Assembly (NCBI GenBank): GCA_021848725.1
Contig: JAJZTS010000003.1
Span: forward strand, 36,308 to 100,307
Length of the DNA stretch: 64,000 bases
DNA from: Pseudomonadota bacterium
GTDB taxonomy: Bacteria > Pseudomonadota > Gammaproteobacteria > Burkholderiales > Thiobacillaceae
Direction: 5' to 3'
In this document: positions 1-6,734 of the stretch, piece by piece
Position numbering within the stretch: position 1 is the first letter of the stretch
How the letters are laid out: the number at the start of each line of letters is the position of its first letter
The notes under the pieces: generated by a model
Databases searched by the model: none
The model's input: the letters and a program-made list of their open reading frames with translations, nothing else
What the model was told of the DNA's origin: nothing
Program-made: the position numbers and the translations under genes

Positions 1-747
1 CAGGCCCGCGAGGCCGCGCAACATGCCAACGCGGCGAAATCCGAGTTCCTCAGCGTCATGTCGCACGAATTCCGTACCCCGATCAATGCCGTGATGGGGT
101 TCAGCGAGATCATGCTGGCCGAACATCCTGAGCCGGATTGGGAGTATGCGCAGGAGGCCCAGCTCATCCACAATGCCGGCCAATCCTTGTTGGCGATGGT
201 CAGTAGCATTTTCGAGTACATCGAACTGGAGGATGCGGATTGGTCGACCAATGACGAGTCGTGTGACCTTGCCGCCCTGATGAACGAGGTGCACGACGCC
301 TATGAGGCCAAGGCCAGACACAAGGGCTTGCAACTCAAGATCGAGCCGGTGATCCATTGCGGCGAGGTGGCGGCCAATCCGAGCCGGTTGTTCGAAGTGA
401 TCAAGGTCCTCGTCTGCAATGCAATCGAGATTACCGAGTCGGGCGAGGTGAGCTTGAGTTGCCAGCCGCTCATGCGCGATGAGGGAGACGAATCCAAGGC
501 CTATTGGCAGGTCAGCGTACGCGACACAGGGCCGGGCGTGCCGGCAGGTTGCGAAGAATCGGTGTTCGAGGCCTTCCGGCAAGGCGCGGACAGCCTGACA
601 CGGATACATCAGGGCATCGGCCTCGGCTTGGCCATTGCCAAGCGCATCGTCGAGGCCTATGGCGGGCGAATTTGGTATGAGCCGGCGCCGGGTGGCGGCG
701 CCTTGTTCCAATTTACGCTTCCGGCCCGGGGCGATGCGACGCCCTAA
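1..747 (+). CDS. Sensor histidine kinase, C-terminal part (cut by window edge)
   Basis: The reading frame is open from base 1, so this is the C-terminal part of a larger kinase whose sensor region lies outside the window. The H-box is visible as SHEFRTPINAVMGF, with the phosphoacceptor His just after position 58. It is followed by an N-box (VLVCNAIEIT), a G1 box (VRDTGPGVP), an F-box (VFEAFRQG) and a G2 box (GIGLGLAIAKRIVEAYGG). This is a complete HisKA plus HATPase_c transmitter, so the protein should autophosphorylate and pass phosphate to a response regulator. No regulator gene follows; the next gene is a tRNA. The signal sensed cannot be told. Confidence 0.92.
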   Translation, partial: QAREAAQHANAAKSEFLSVMSHEFRTPINAVMGFSEIMLAEHPEPDWEYAQEAQLIHNAGQSLLAMVSSIFEYIELEDADWSTNDESCDLAALMNEVHDAYEAKARHKGLQLKIEPVIHCGEVAANPSRLFEVIKVLVCNAIEITESGEVSLSCQPLMRDEGDESKAYWQVSVRDTGPGVPAGCEESVFEAFRQGADSLTRIHQGIGLGLAIAKRIVEAYGGRIWYEPAPGGGALFQFTLPARGDATP

Positions 748-758
748 CAAAGGGCGGT

Positions 759-764
759 TATAAT
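759..764 (+). promoter_or_regulatory. -10 box of tRNA-Thr
   Basis: A perfect TATAAT lies 10 nt before the first base of tRNA-Thr, the expected place for a sigma-70 -10 element. No good -35 stands out because that region lies in the end of the kinase gene. Confidence 0.6.
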
Positions 765-774
765 CGGCGCCCAC

Positions 775-850
775 GCCGGCATAGCTCAGTTGGTAGAGCA
801 ACCGCCTTGTAAGCGGTAGGTCGTCTGTTCGAGTCAGACTGCCGGCACCA
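775..850 (+). tRNA. tRNA-Thr (UGU)
   Basis: This 76-nt cloverleaf includes an encoded CCA. The acceptor stem GCCGGCA pairs with TGCCGGC, the anticodon stem is ACCGC/GCGGT, the loop is CTTGTAA with anticodon TGT, and the T arm carries GTTCGAGTC. The last 47 nt plus one flanking base are repeated at 15683-15730, which makes this gene the integration site of the following mobile element. The element regenerates an intact 3' half, so the tRNA should remain functional. Confidence 0.96.
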
Positions 851-851
851 A
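804..851. repeat. Left attachment site copy (direct repeat)
   Basis: These 48 bp, from the anticodon stem to one base past CCA, recur perfectly at 15683-15730. The bases on each side differ (C versus G on the left, T versus A on the right), so the identity block is well delimited. This is the hallmark of site-specific integration by a tyrosine recombinase into a tRNA 3' end. Confidence 0.95.
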
Positions 852-897
852 TATACACAGCAATACCAAGCATTTAATCGATAGTGCACACTAACGC

Positions 898-923
898 AGA
901 GGCCCGATTTTGGGCCTTTTTTG
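898..923 (+). terminator. Rho-independent terminator after tRNA-Thr
   Basis: The stem AGGCCC/GGGCCT with loop GATTTT is followed by six T residues. It lies inside the mobile element just past the attachment site, so it is element-borne. It would stop tRNA transcription from running into the element. Confidence 0.8.
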
Positions 924-1330
924 TTCCCTTGGTGTCCCTCCAGTGTCCCGTAATATTGCCATGATGTATTTATGGTGCCATTCCGGCTGTCCCGGAAAAG
1001 TCCCGTGGGGCAACGGCTTGCGACAGTTGACGGTGGCGCACATTTTTCATAATGTATCAATCGTATAGCCAAGTTGTCATGGCAATACGACTTCCAGGGC
1101 CACAGAACAATGTGGCAGCGCCCGGTGATGCCGGGGCCGGCGGGATAATGATCACGGTTCGATTACCCGGCGAGATGTCAAACGCATAAGCCACCACAAT
1201 TGAGCGTGTCGTCAAAAAACGATGGGTGGCGGGCTACGGGTACATTGATGAGCTACGACCCGTAACCACGAAGATATTAGGCGAACCAGGGCTCTCATGC
1301 GCGGCTTAATAGGTCGCGCGGAGAACTACT
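924..1330. other. Left end of element, no gene seen
   Basis: I see no convincing coding frame in these 400 bases. A 7-bp inverted pair TACGGGT/ACCCGTA (1235-1241 and 1258-1264) lies about 70 bp before the first element gene and could be a regulator or recombinase arm site. Such a role is inference only. Confidence 0.5.
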
Positions 1331-1624
1331 GTGTCCGCTACATACACGATCACTACGCGCGATCTCGCTGCGCGTCTGCAAACCACTCCAGATTCCATTC
1401 GCAAGTACCGCGCAGGCATGTCCTCGGCGGTGCTGCTGAAAGGCCTGCCTGAGCCCGTTCAGGCCCAGCCATATTGCCTGTGGTTGATTGCGGACATCGA
1501 GGCCTGGCTCGATAGCCGAAGGACATTCAGGCCTGATCTCGCGCCTGCTGCTGTCGAGGCCGTTGCGGATGCAAATAAAAAACGTGGACGGCCGCGAAGA
1601 ATGGAAGGGGGTGCGACGGGTTAG
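1331..1624 (+). CDS. Small helix-turn-helix-type DNA-binding protein of the element
   Basis: This 97-residue protein starts at GTG, preceded by GGAG seven bases upstream. The N-terminal third (TITTRDLAARLQTTPDSIRK) reads like a winged or AlpA-type helix-turn-helix. A conserved-looking block ending in DIEAWLDSRR follows, which is the usual end of AlpA/excisionase-like domains. The tail is basic (KKRGRPRR), resembling an AT-hook-type DNA contact. It ends nine bases before the primase gene, so the two are probably co-transcribed; it may control replication or excision. The exact family is not certain. Confidence 0.7.
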   Translation: MSATYTITTRDLAARLQTTPDSIRKYRAGMSSAVLLKGLPEPVQAQPYCLWLIADIEAWLDSRRTFRPDLAPAAVEAVADANKKRGRPRRMEGGATG

Positions 1625-1633
1625 GGGCTGCGC

Positions 1634-2905
1634 GTGGCGCCGGCCCCGAATTACCGAGCCAGTTTCGACTTTGACACACCGGAAGATCACCATCGGTTGC
1701 TACATAGCAACCCGCATGGAACGGTGGTTGTTTGGGAGAGCTTGGCGGCTGAAAAGTGGCACAAGATCGAGCCTGATCAGGCACCTGACCAGATCGCTGC
1801 TTTCCTGCGTGCTCTGAGCGGTAAGCAGGACACTTACTTCACGGTGAACGAGTTCTATGGCTGGCGCCTACAGCGGCTCCTGAAGTCTCTCCGCGCCGTG
1901 TTCGTTGATGCGGACCTGGGGCGAGAGGCCACCCGGCACGACCTGGACGAAGTTCTGGAGCGCCTGCGAGAAAAGGGGATGCCCGCGCCCAGCCTGGTCA
2001 TCTTCTCGGGCCGAGGCCTTCATCTGTACTGGATCACGAAGCACACGCCCCCCCAGGCCTTGCCCGCATGGCAGGCCGTAGAGGCTGCCCTGATCGACGC
2101 GCTCAAGGATTTCCATGCCGACCCCAAGGTGAGGGACTGCACCCGCGTCCTGCGCATTGCTGGGACGCTCAACAGCAAGAGCGGGGCCGAAGTGCGCGGC
2201 TTGGTCCTCGATGGCAGGCCCTGGAGCTTCCACCAGCTCACCGACGAGGTGCTGGGGCATAGGCCGACGAAGCCCAGGGTGAGAAGTCTCCTTGCCGCCT
2301 CCGCGAAGCGGGGCGACCACCCAAGGTCCACGCCCTATCGGCGCTGGCACCTGGTACTTCAGGATCTCCACAAGATAGGCAACCACCACGGCCAGATCCC
2401 CGAGGGCCACAGGAACGAGTTTCTGTTCCTTGGCAGCGTGGCCCTATCCTGGTTCGCCGCGCCAGAGTCCATCGAGGACGAAGTGATCGACCTGGCGAAG
2501 CTCTATTGCCCGGAGATCCACGAAACAGAAGCGATCCGGGCAGCAAGCCAGTCCATCGCCAGGGCGAAGAAGGCCGCTGGCGGGGAGGCCGAGTTCTGGC
2601 TGGGCCAGCCCATGGACCCGCGCTATCGGTTCAAGCGGAAAACCCTGTGGGAGCGCCTGGAGGGGCTGGCCAGCCCCATCAAGCACCAGCTCCGGGCCAT
2701 CATCCCGGACTCAGTGGCCAATGAGCGGAAGAAAGAGGTCTGGAGTTCTCGCTGGGACGACCACAACACCGGGATTGGTTATCGGGTTGGTAACAACGAA
2801 AAAGTAGAACAGGCAAAGGCTATGCGCGTGGCCGGTGCTACCCAGCGCCAGATCGGGGCCGAGCTTGGGGTTCATCTCAAGACGGTGCAACGATGGTTAG
2901 GCTGA
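1634..2905 (+). CDS. Replication protein with RepB-type (archaeo-eukaryotic) primase domain
   Basis: This 423-residue protein starts at GTG. The primase signature is seen in order: RAVFVDADLG with two acidic metal ligands (Asp92, Asp94), SGRGLHLYW (about 125-133), and RVLRIAGTLNSKSG (171-184). These match the three motifs of the RepB_primase/AEP superfamily found in plasmid and ICE replication proteins. The last 28 residues contain a second DNA-binding unit, ATQRQIGAELGVHLKTVQRW, a helix-turn-helix. The protein should prime, and perhaps initiate, replication of the excised element. No helicase gene is nearby. Confidence 0.85.
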   Translation: MAPAPNYRASFDFDTPEDHHRLLHSNPHGTVVVWESLAAEKWHKIEPDQAPDQIAAFLRALSGKQDTYFTVNEFYGWRLQRLLKSLRAVFVDADLGREATRHDLDEVLERLREKGMPAPSLVIFSGRGLHLYWITKHTPPQALPAWQAVEAALIDALKDFHADPKVRDCTRVLRIAGTLNSKSGAEVRGLVLDGRPWSFHQLTDEVLGHRPTKPRVRSLLAASAKRGDHPRSTPYRRWHLVLQDLHKIGNHHGQIPEGHRNEFLFLGSVALSWFAAPESIEDEVIDLAKLYCPEIHETEAIRAASQSIARAKKAAGGEAEFWLGQPMDPRYRFKRKTLWERLEGLASPIKHQLRAIIPDSVANERKKEVWSSRWDDHNTGIGYRVGNNEKVEQAKAMRVAGATQRQIGAELGVHLKTVQRWLG

Positions 2906-2924
2906 CGCTTTTCCGCAACTAGTA

Positions 2925-2942
2925 CACCCCCCCGGAGGGGTG
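2925..2942 (+). terminator. Hairpin after primase gene
   Basis: CACCCC and GGGGTG form a 6-bp GC-rich stem with loop CCCGGA, 20 bases after the primase stop. There is no T-run behind it, so it is at best a weak or factor-dependent terminator. Confidence 0.35.
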
Positions 2943-3062
2943 CGTGCAATGTTCTTGTCTTGGCAAGTATGGAAGTGGAATGAAAGAGAGCGGCCGGAGC
3001 GCAGCTCCGGCTAGCCCGCCGGCGATGAGGCGCCTTTGACTTTGAGTGCGCTCCAGGCCGCC

Positions 3063-3095
3063 GCCTGGTCGCCCGCCCCTGGGGGCGAGGCGAAA
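3063..3095 (+). repeat. 33-bp direct repeat, copy 1
   Basis: The sequence from GCCTGGTCGC to GGCGAGGCGAAA is identical to 13877-13909, and the match continues imperfectly for about 10 bases upstream (CCAGGCCG). It contains a self-complementary part (CGCCC...GGGCG). The copies lie about 10.8 kb apart inside the element, in the same orientation. Confidence 0.85.
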
Positions 3096-3121
3096 CGGGG
3101 AATCGGAGGTGGCGGGTTCCG

Positions 3122-3505
3122 TTATGGGCGGACGGAAAGCTGGAAAGGCGCGCCTAGAAGTGAGGCAAGCAGCGCCGCTGGGCTCCAGCCGTCGAGCAGC
3201 AGCTTACGCGTTTTCTTGACGGCGGCTGCCCACCCCTTCGCCCATTCCCACCTTTTTCCCAACTTTTCCCAGCGCGCCGCCGAGCGTGGCCGGCGCGCAT
3301 CATCGACAAGTTCTGCCGCAGCCGCGCGGTAGCTGAGTCTGTGTGGGTGGCGGGGGAGTTGTATTGGTGCCTTTCGCGGCACTGCCCTGGACTCTTCAAG
3401 AGCTTCGGCGATATGCGTGTCGCGTGAGCGCAGCCAACCCATCTGCGTCGCCTTTTTGGCTATTTTTGATCGGTGGTAGTTCCTGGCCAGCCGCTCGCCT
3501 GCCAT
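3122..3505 (-). CDS. Doubtful open frame in the intergenic stretch
   Basis: An open frame of about 127 residues begins at an ATG (MAGERLARNYHRS) and is very basic and Trp-rich (GKRWEWAKGW). No good ribosome binding site precedes it and I recognise no family. No plus-strand gene overlaps it, so it is not a shadow, but GC-rich DNA often leaves such frames open by chance. Confidence 0.2.
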   Translation of the reverse strand: MAGERLARNYHRSKIAKKATQMGWLRSRDTHIAEALEESRAVPRKAPIQLPRHPHRLSYRAAAAELVDDARRPRSAARWEKLGKRWEWAKGWAAAVKKTRKLLLDGWSPAALLASLLGAPFQLSVRP

Positions 3506-3667
3506 CCATCGTCGCCAGGTTCGGCCATCCCCTCGGCCGATTCCAAAAAATAGCTCTAGCCGGCCGGCACCCCAGCCGCCGGAGGCGCGGGCGCGGGCGC
3601 GGATAACGGTCGAAATAAATGACCAGGACCTTATCTCTTTGCTTCTGGTTTCTCTGACGTACATAGA

Positions 3668-3729
3668 CCTAGTCGAAATCCCTAAATAAATCACTAGGGC
3701 CATTTTCATATATGACGCAACGCACGTCA
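3668..3729. promoter_or_regulatory. Two inverted-repeat operators before the AlpA-like gene
   Basis: Two spaced palindromes lie in the 100 bases before the AlpA-like gene: CCTAGT-N19-ACTAGG (3668-3698) and TGACG-N7-CGTCA (3713-3729). A third related TGACGTA occurs near 3655. These are plausible binding sites for the AlpA-like protein or another element regulator; the binding partner is inferred. Confidence 0.4.
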
Positions 3730-3761
3730 ATGGAAACATAAGCATAACGATGGAGCCAGAA

Positions 3762-3947
3762 ATGAAATTTTTGAGGATAGAGGAAGTGTCTGACAAGGTT
3801 GGGCTGAAGAGGTCGGCAATTTATCAATTGATCAAAGAAGGGCGTTTCCCTAGACAGGTCAAGCTCGGCCGCCGCTCAGCTGTTTGGGTCGAGGCTGAAA
3901 TAGAGGCCTGGATTCGTGAGCTAATTGAGCAGAGAGGTGATCAATGA
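3762..3947 (+). CDS. AlpA-family helix-turn-helix regulator
   Basis: This protein of 61 residues reads MKFLRIEEVSDKVGLKRS, IYQLIKEGRFPRQVKLGRR and AVWVEAEIEAWI. It is the full AlpA/phage excisionase-type MerR-like helix-turn-helix, with the typical GRFPRQVKLGRRS wing. I chose the ATG at 3762 because GGAG lies six bases before it; an in-frame ATG at 3750 has no such site. Its stop overlaps the relaxase start (ATGA), so the two are translationally coupled. AlpA-like proteins usually control integrase expression or excision of islands; here coupling suggests control of transfer genes as well. Confidence 0.88.
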   Translation: MKFLRIEEVSDKVGLKRSAIYQLIKEGRFPRQVKLGRRSAVWVEAEIEAWIRELIEQRGDQ

Positions 3948-4780
3948 ACCAACGAATTGAGAGCGAGAGAGCAAAACAGGCACGTAAAGAAAACGTCGTT
4001 CACCTGATCCATGATTCGACAGATCGCGCAAAACGGGAACAGGAAAAGAAAGACACGATCCTGCGTTTGTTGCGAACAGAGATATACACACGGCCGATGG
4101 TTTTAGGTGAATTGCTTGGCATTGGGAAGCGGGCGATCAGAAACACAATTGAGTCTCTTGAAAAGGATGGTCTGGTTAAACGCCACAGTGTAAGACCAAT
4201 GTCAGACATGGAATCTGTTGTGGTCGTGGGTATCACTGAACGCGGGCAGTCTCTGGCCTTCGATCCAGCTAATGGTGAAGCTCCAGTTGATCGTTATTTT
4301 GACCCTAAAAAATATTCATTGATGCAGCTACAACACCATGTTGATACGCAGCGACTACGTATCGCGGCTGAAGGCATTGGCTACGTTGAAGAATGGTTAC
4401 CTGGCTCGATGCTTGGTGCCCGAAAGAAGGGAGAAAAACATCCTGATGTTGTGGTGTATGCGTCGTTTGGTCAGCGTATCGCGATTGAGGTCGAGCGCTC
4501 GATTAAAAGTCCAAAACGATACCGCTCCATTTTTCGTTATCACCTTGAATCTCTTTCATCTGGCAAATGGCACTGGGTTGTATGGGTGTCGCCCACTGAG
4601 TCTATTTCGGATCGCGTTCGGGCTCTTGTGTTGCCTGAAGCTGAATATGAAAACGGCGCTGTCGATTTGTTGGCTGAGCGACATCGCGAACAGCTTTTCT
4701 TTTGTGACTACAAGAACTTTGTTGCTTGCTTACAAAACATTGAGTCGCTTGTTTATCCATCAGTTATGCCAGAAGAGTAG
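3944..4780 (+). CDS. Probable MOBC-type relaxase (Replic_Relax family)
   Basis: This protein of 278 residues has a winged-helix region (about 37-82: LRLLRTEIYTRPMVLGELLG onward), then a restriction-endonuclease-like core. That core reads HPDVVVY (Asp168) followed by AIEVERSIKS (Glu182, Glu184, Lys188), a PD-(D/E)xK arrangement. This layout is that of the MOBC relaxases (CloDF13 MobC, pAD1 TraX) covered by the Replic_Relax family, which nick oriT without the usual HUH histidines. A conserved-looking LQHHVDTQRLR precedes the core. Coupling to the AlpA-like gene and proximity to trb genes fit a transfer role. A non-relaxase nuclease regulator is the alternative. Confidence 0.65.
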   Translation: MNQRIESERAKQARKENVVHLIHDSTDRAKREQEKKDTILRLLRTEIYTRPMVLGELLGIGKRAIRNTIESLEKDGLVKRHSVRPMSDMESVVVVGITERGQSLAFDPANGEAPVDRYFDPKKYSLMQLQHHVDTQRLRIAAEGIGYVEEWLPGSMLGARKKGEKHPDVVVYASFGQRIAIEVERSIKSPKRYRSIFRYHLESLSSGKWHWVVWVSPTESISDRVRALVLPEAEYENGAVDLLAERHREQLFFCDYKNFVACLQNIESLVYPSVMPEE

Positions 4781-4790
4781 GGGGTCTTAG

Positions 4791-4982
4791 ATGTTGCTTA
4801 AACCGAAATCAGAATCGAAATCCAAACCATTGACAGTACGCATATCAACCCAGTTAGCGGCAGAGCTTGCCGAGGTTCGCGGTCTAGCCGAACAGCGAGG
4901 GTTGCTATTCGACGTTGCCGAGGTGTGCTCGAAAGCATTGCAGGCTGCTCTTAAGCAGGCAAGGGCGGAGCTACATAAGTGA
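4791..4982 (+). CDS. Small ribbon-helix-helix-like protein
   Basis: This 63-residue protein follows the relaxase by 10 bases. Its pattern is a basic N-terminus, a short strand (PLTVRIST) and two helices (AAELAEVRGLAEQR and AEVCSKALQAALKQA). That fits a ribbon-helix-helix fold of the kind that serves as a relaxosome accessory or autorepressor. The assignment is by pattern only. The downstream DNA is the large inverted-repeat region, a possible binding target. Confidence 0.65.
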   Translation: MLLKPKSESKSKPLTVRISTQLAAELAEVRGLAEQRGLLFDVAEVCSKALQAALKQARAELHK

Positions 4983-5703
4983 TGACAAGTTGTATACAGG
5001 CTCTCGTGCTGCCTTCTGGTGTCGTACGCCGGCACGAGACAGCGGCACGAGACTACGGCGCAAGCGCCTGCGCACTTCAGGTTGCACCGGAGGGGCGGGC
5101 TGCGCCCGTCCGCTGGCGCGGATTCCCCCTCCTGGCGCGGCTGAACGCCGCGCCTGCCACCTTCCGTTTGCCGCCGCGCCCCGCTGCGCGTGGCTTGGGG
5201 GTGCGCCGGGGCCTGCGGCGCCCGGCCAACCCCAAAATCGGGCTTCCTTCCTCGCCTTCGGCTCGGTCGTCGTTCGCCTTCGGCGAATCGGCGCTGCACG
5301 CGCCGCCCTCGGGCACTCGGTCAGTCGCTCCGCTCCATCCCTGTGCCCGCCCGCTCGCGAAGCTCGCGGCGTTTTTGGGGTTGGCCGGGCGCCGCATTCG
5401 CGTCTCCGGCGCACCGGGGCTTCGCCCCCCACCGCGTCATCGGCGCTGGGGCGCCGACGGCTCGGCGCGCTGCGCTTGCTCGCCGCCCTGCGGGTTGCCG
5501 GGTGGCTCCCCCCGTCTTCGGGCGGTCGGCCTGGGGGCCGACACACCCTCAGAGGCTACGGCGCGACGGTCGCTTACGCTCCCTGCGCCTTGCCCACCCT
5601 CGCCGCTACAGGCCGGTCGCTGCGCGCCCGTCAGTATCGACGGGGCGGCACCTCTCCGCGCCTGCGGCGCTGCGCGCTTTGCTTGCTCATATGGAGGTTT
5701 GAC
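4983..5703. other. GC-rich non-coding region of nested inverted repeats
   Basis: These 720 bases lie between the RHH gene and trbJ and carry no convincing gene, although several frames stay open because of the GC content. A perfect 23-bp inverted repeat (5215-5237 and 5373-5395) encloses 135 bp rich in small hairpins with CTTCGG-type loops. A second part contains CCCGTC/GACGGG (about 5629-5646). A 17-bp segment (5479-5495) recurs at 8041-8057. It may be an origin of transfer, a structured leader for the trb operon, or a palindromic insertion. Confidence 0.6.
5215..5395. repeat. Perfect 23-bp inverted repeat pair with hairpin-rich centre
   Basis: The left arm is 5215-5237 (GCGGCGCCCG...CCCCAAAA) and the right arm 5373-5395 is its exact reverse complement. 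The arms could form a long cruciform or RNA stem. Confidence 0.9.
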
Positions 5704-6468
5704 ATGAAATCGGCCACTGTTTTCTTTGCCTGGGTTCTGTCCGTTCTGTTGTCCACCCACGCCCACGCCGGCGCAGCCACCGGCGGCGCAACCGAGGTGA
5801 CTCAGCTCATGAACAACACCGAGCTGATGGAGCAGGTCGGCCAGGCGATAGAAACCACTTCCAACACCCTGATGACGGCAGAAGCGACCATGCAGCAGCT
5901 TCGCAACTTGCCGGATGCCCTGTTGAAGGAGGCCTTGGGTGGGCTTCCCATCGAAAAGGTGGAGAAACTGGCCCAGGCCTACAGGGTCATGAACAAGGCA
6001 GCCACCGTGTATCGGGACGCTTCCCAGGTGCTTCGCAAGGCGCAATCGGACTCGGTGAAGCTCAACATCACGCCGTCCGAGCTATTGAAGTACAAGGCGG
6101 AAGCTGCCCAGAAGTATGGCGACGTATACAAACAGACCTACGAGCAGGAACAGGCCAAGCTCGCCCGCCTGGCTGATGTGTCGAAGGACGTGCAGAAGCA
6201 GGCCGAAACCGTCAAATCCATCGACTCGAACGTGGGCGGCATCCAATTCCTCGCCAGTCAGAACTTGAAGCTGCAGGTCATCTTGTCCGAAATGTCGGAT
6301 TCCATAGCCACAGCCAACGCCAATGCGGCAATGGCGATGGAGGTGGCGAAGGACTCGGAAGCCAAGGCGGCTCAGTCGAGCGCGGCAACCCTGGACAAGC
6401 TCCGGGCTGCGCGCGGGGATGCGAAGGCCACCATCCAACTTCCCGCCGAAGTCAAAATCGTTAAGTGA
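5704..6468 (+). CDS. trbJ: TrbJ/VirB5-like conjugative transfer protein
   Basis: This protein of 254 residues has a clear signal peptide (MKSATVFFAWVLSVLLSTHAHA) and a mostly helical, Gln/Ala/Lys-rich body with coiled-coil character. It ends with the Ala-rich stretch expected of TrbJ. The start is set by GGAGG before ATG 5704; the longer open frame upstream runs through the structured region. TrbJ/VirB5 proteins are periplasmic, found at the tip of the conjugative pilus and important for recipient contact. The order J, small membrane gene, L is that of IncP plasmids. No other core Trb gene is present. Confidence 0.8.
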   Translation: MKSATVFFAWVLSVLLSTHAHAGAATGGATEVTQLMNNTELMEQVGQAIETTSNTLMTAEATMQQLRNLPDALLKEALGGLPIEKVEKLAQAYRVMNKAATVYRDASQVLRKAQSDSVKLNITPSELLKYKAEAAQKYGDVYKQTYEQEQAKLARLADVSKDVQKQAETVKSIDSNVGGIQFLASQNLKLQVILSEMSDSIATANANAAMAMEVAKDSEAKAAQSSAATLDKLRAARGDAKATIQLPAEVKIVK

Positions 6469-6734
6469 GTCTGGCCATGGAAAATAAAAAACCTGTTGTT
6501 TACTTGGCCGCCTGGCTGATCGAACACGACCAGGCAGAGCGCGTGAGACTGATCGAAGAACTTGAGCGGCTCAAACAAGCCGGCGAGGATGGTGCCGGCG
6601 AATGGCGCGGCTGGAAAGCGTTCGCGCTTTACTTCGCCGACCACTATCCCATCGTTGCGGCGTTCTTCCCCTTTGCTGTCTGTCTCTATCTGTTCACCTT
6701 TTTTCAGATCGTGGGAGGCTGGCCGTGGCCTTAG
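6465..6734 (+). CDS. Small membrane protein in the trbK position
   Basis: The GTG at 6465 overlaps the trbJ stop (GTGA); an ATG at 6477 is an alternative start, giving 85 residues. The N-terminal half is polar and helical (LIEHDQAERVRLIEELERL). One membrane helix lies near the end (PIVAAFFPFAVCLYLFTFF). In IncP plasmids the gene between trbJ and trbL is trbK, the entry-exclusion lipoprotein. This protein has no lipobox, so only the position supports that role. It may block redundant uptake or anchor the VirB6-like pore. Confidence 0.7.
   Translation: MSLAMENKKPVVYLAAWLIEHDQAERVRLIEELERLKQAGEDGAGEWRGWKAFALYFADHYPIVAAFFPFAVCLYLFTFFQIVGGWPWP

Larger units (their letters stand above)
2951..3667. 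other. Long intergenic stretch of the element
   Basis: No clear plus-strand gene exists between the primase and the AlpA-like gene. A minus-strand open frame (3122-3505) is listed separately as doubtful. The stretch carries one copy of a repeat found near the other end of the element (3063-3095). Its position between replication and relaxase genes makes it one of two candidate places for the origin of transfer or replication; I cannot identify a nick site by eye. Confidence 0.4.

Noticed and set aside
758..1072. Minus-strand open frame of 104 codons
   Set aside because: It runs antisense through tRNA-Thr and the terminator; no binding site and tRNA-derived sequence.
4915..5703. Long open frame continuing upstream of trbJ
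   Set aside because: It translates the inverted-repeat region into Arg/Ala/Pro-rich sequence; the real start is ATG 5704 with GGAGG and a signal peptide.
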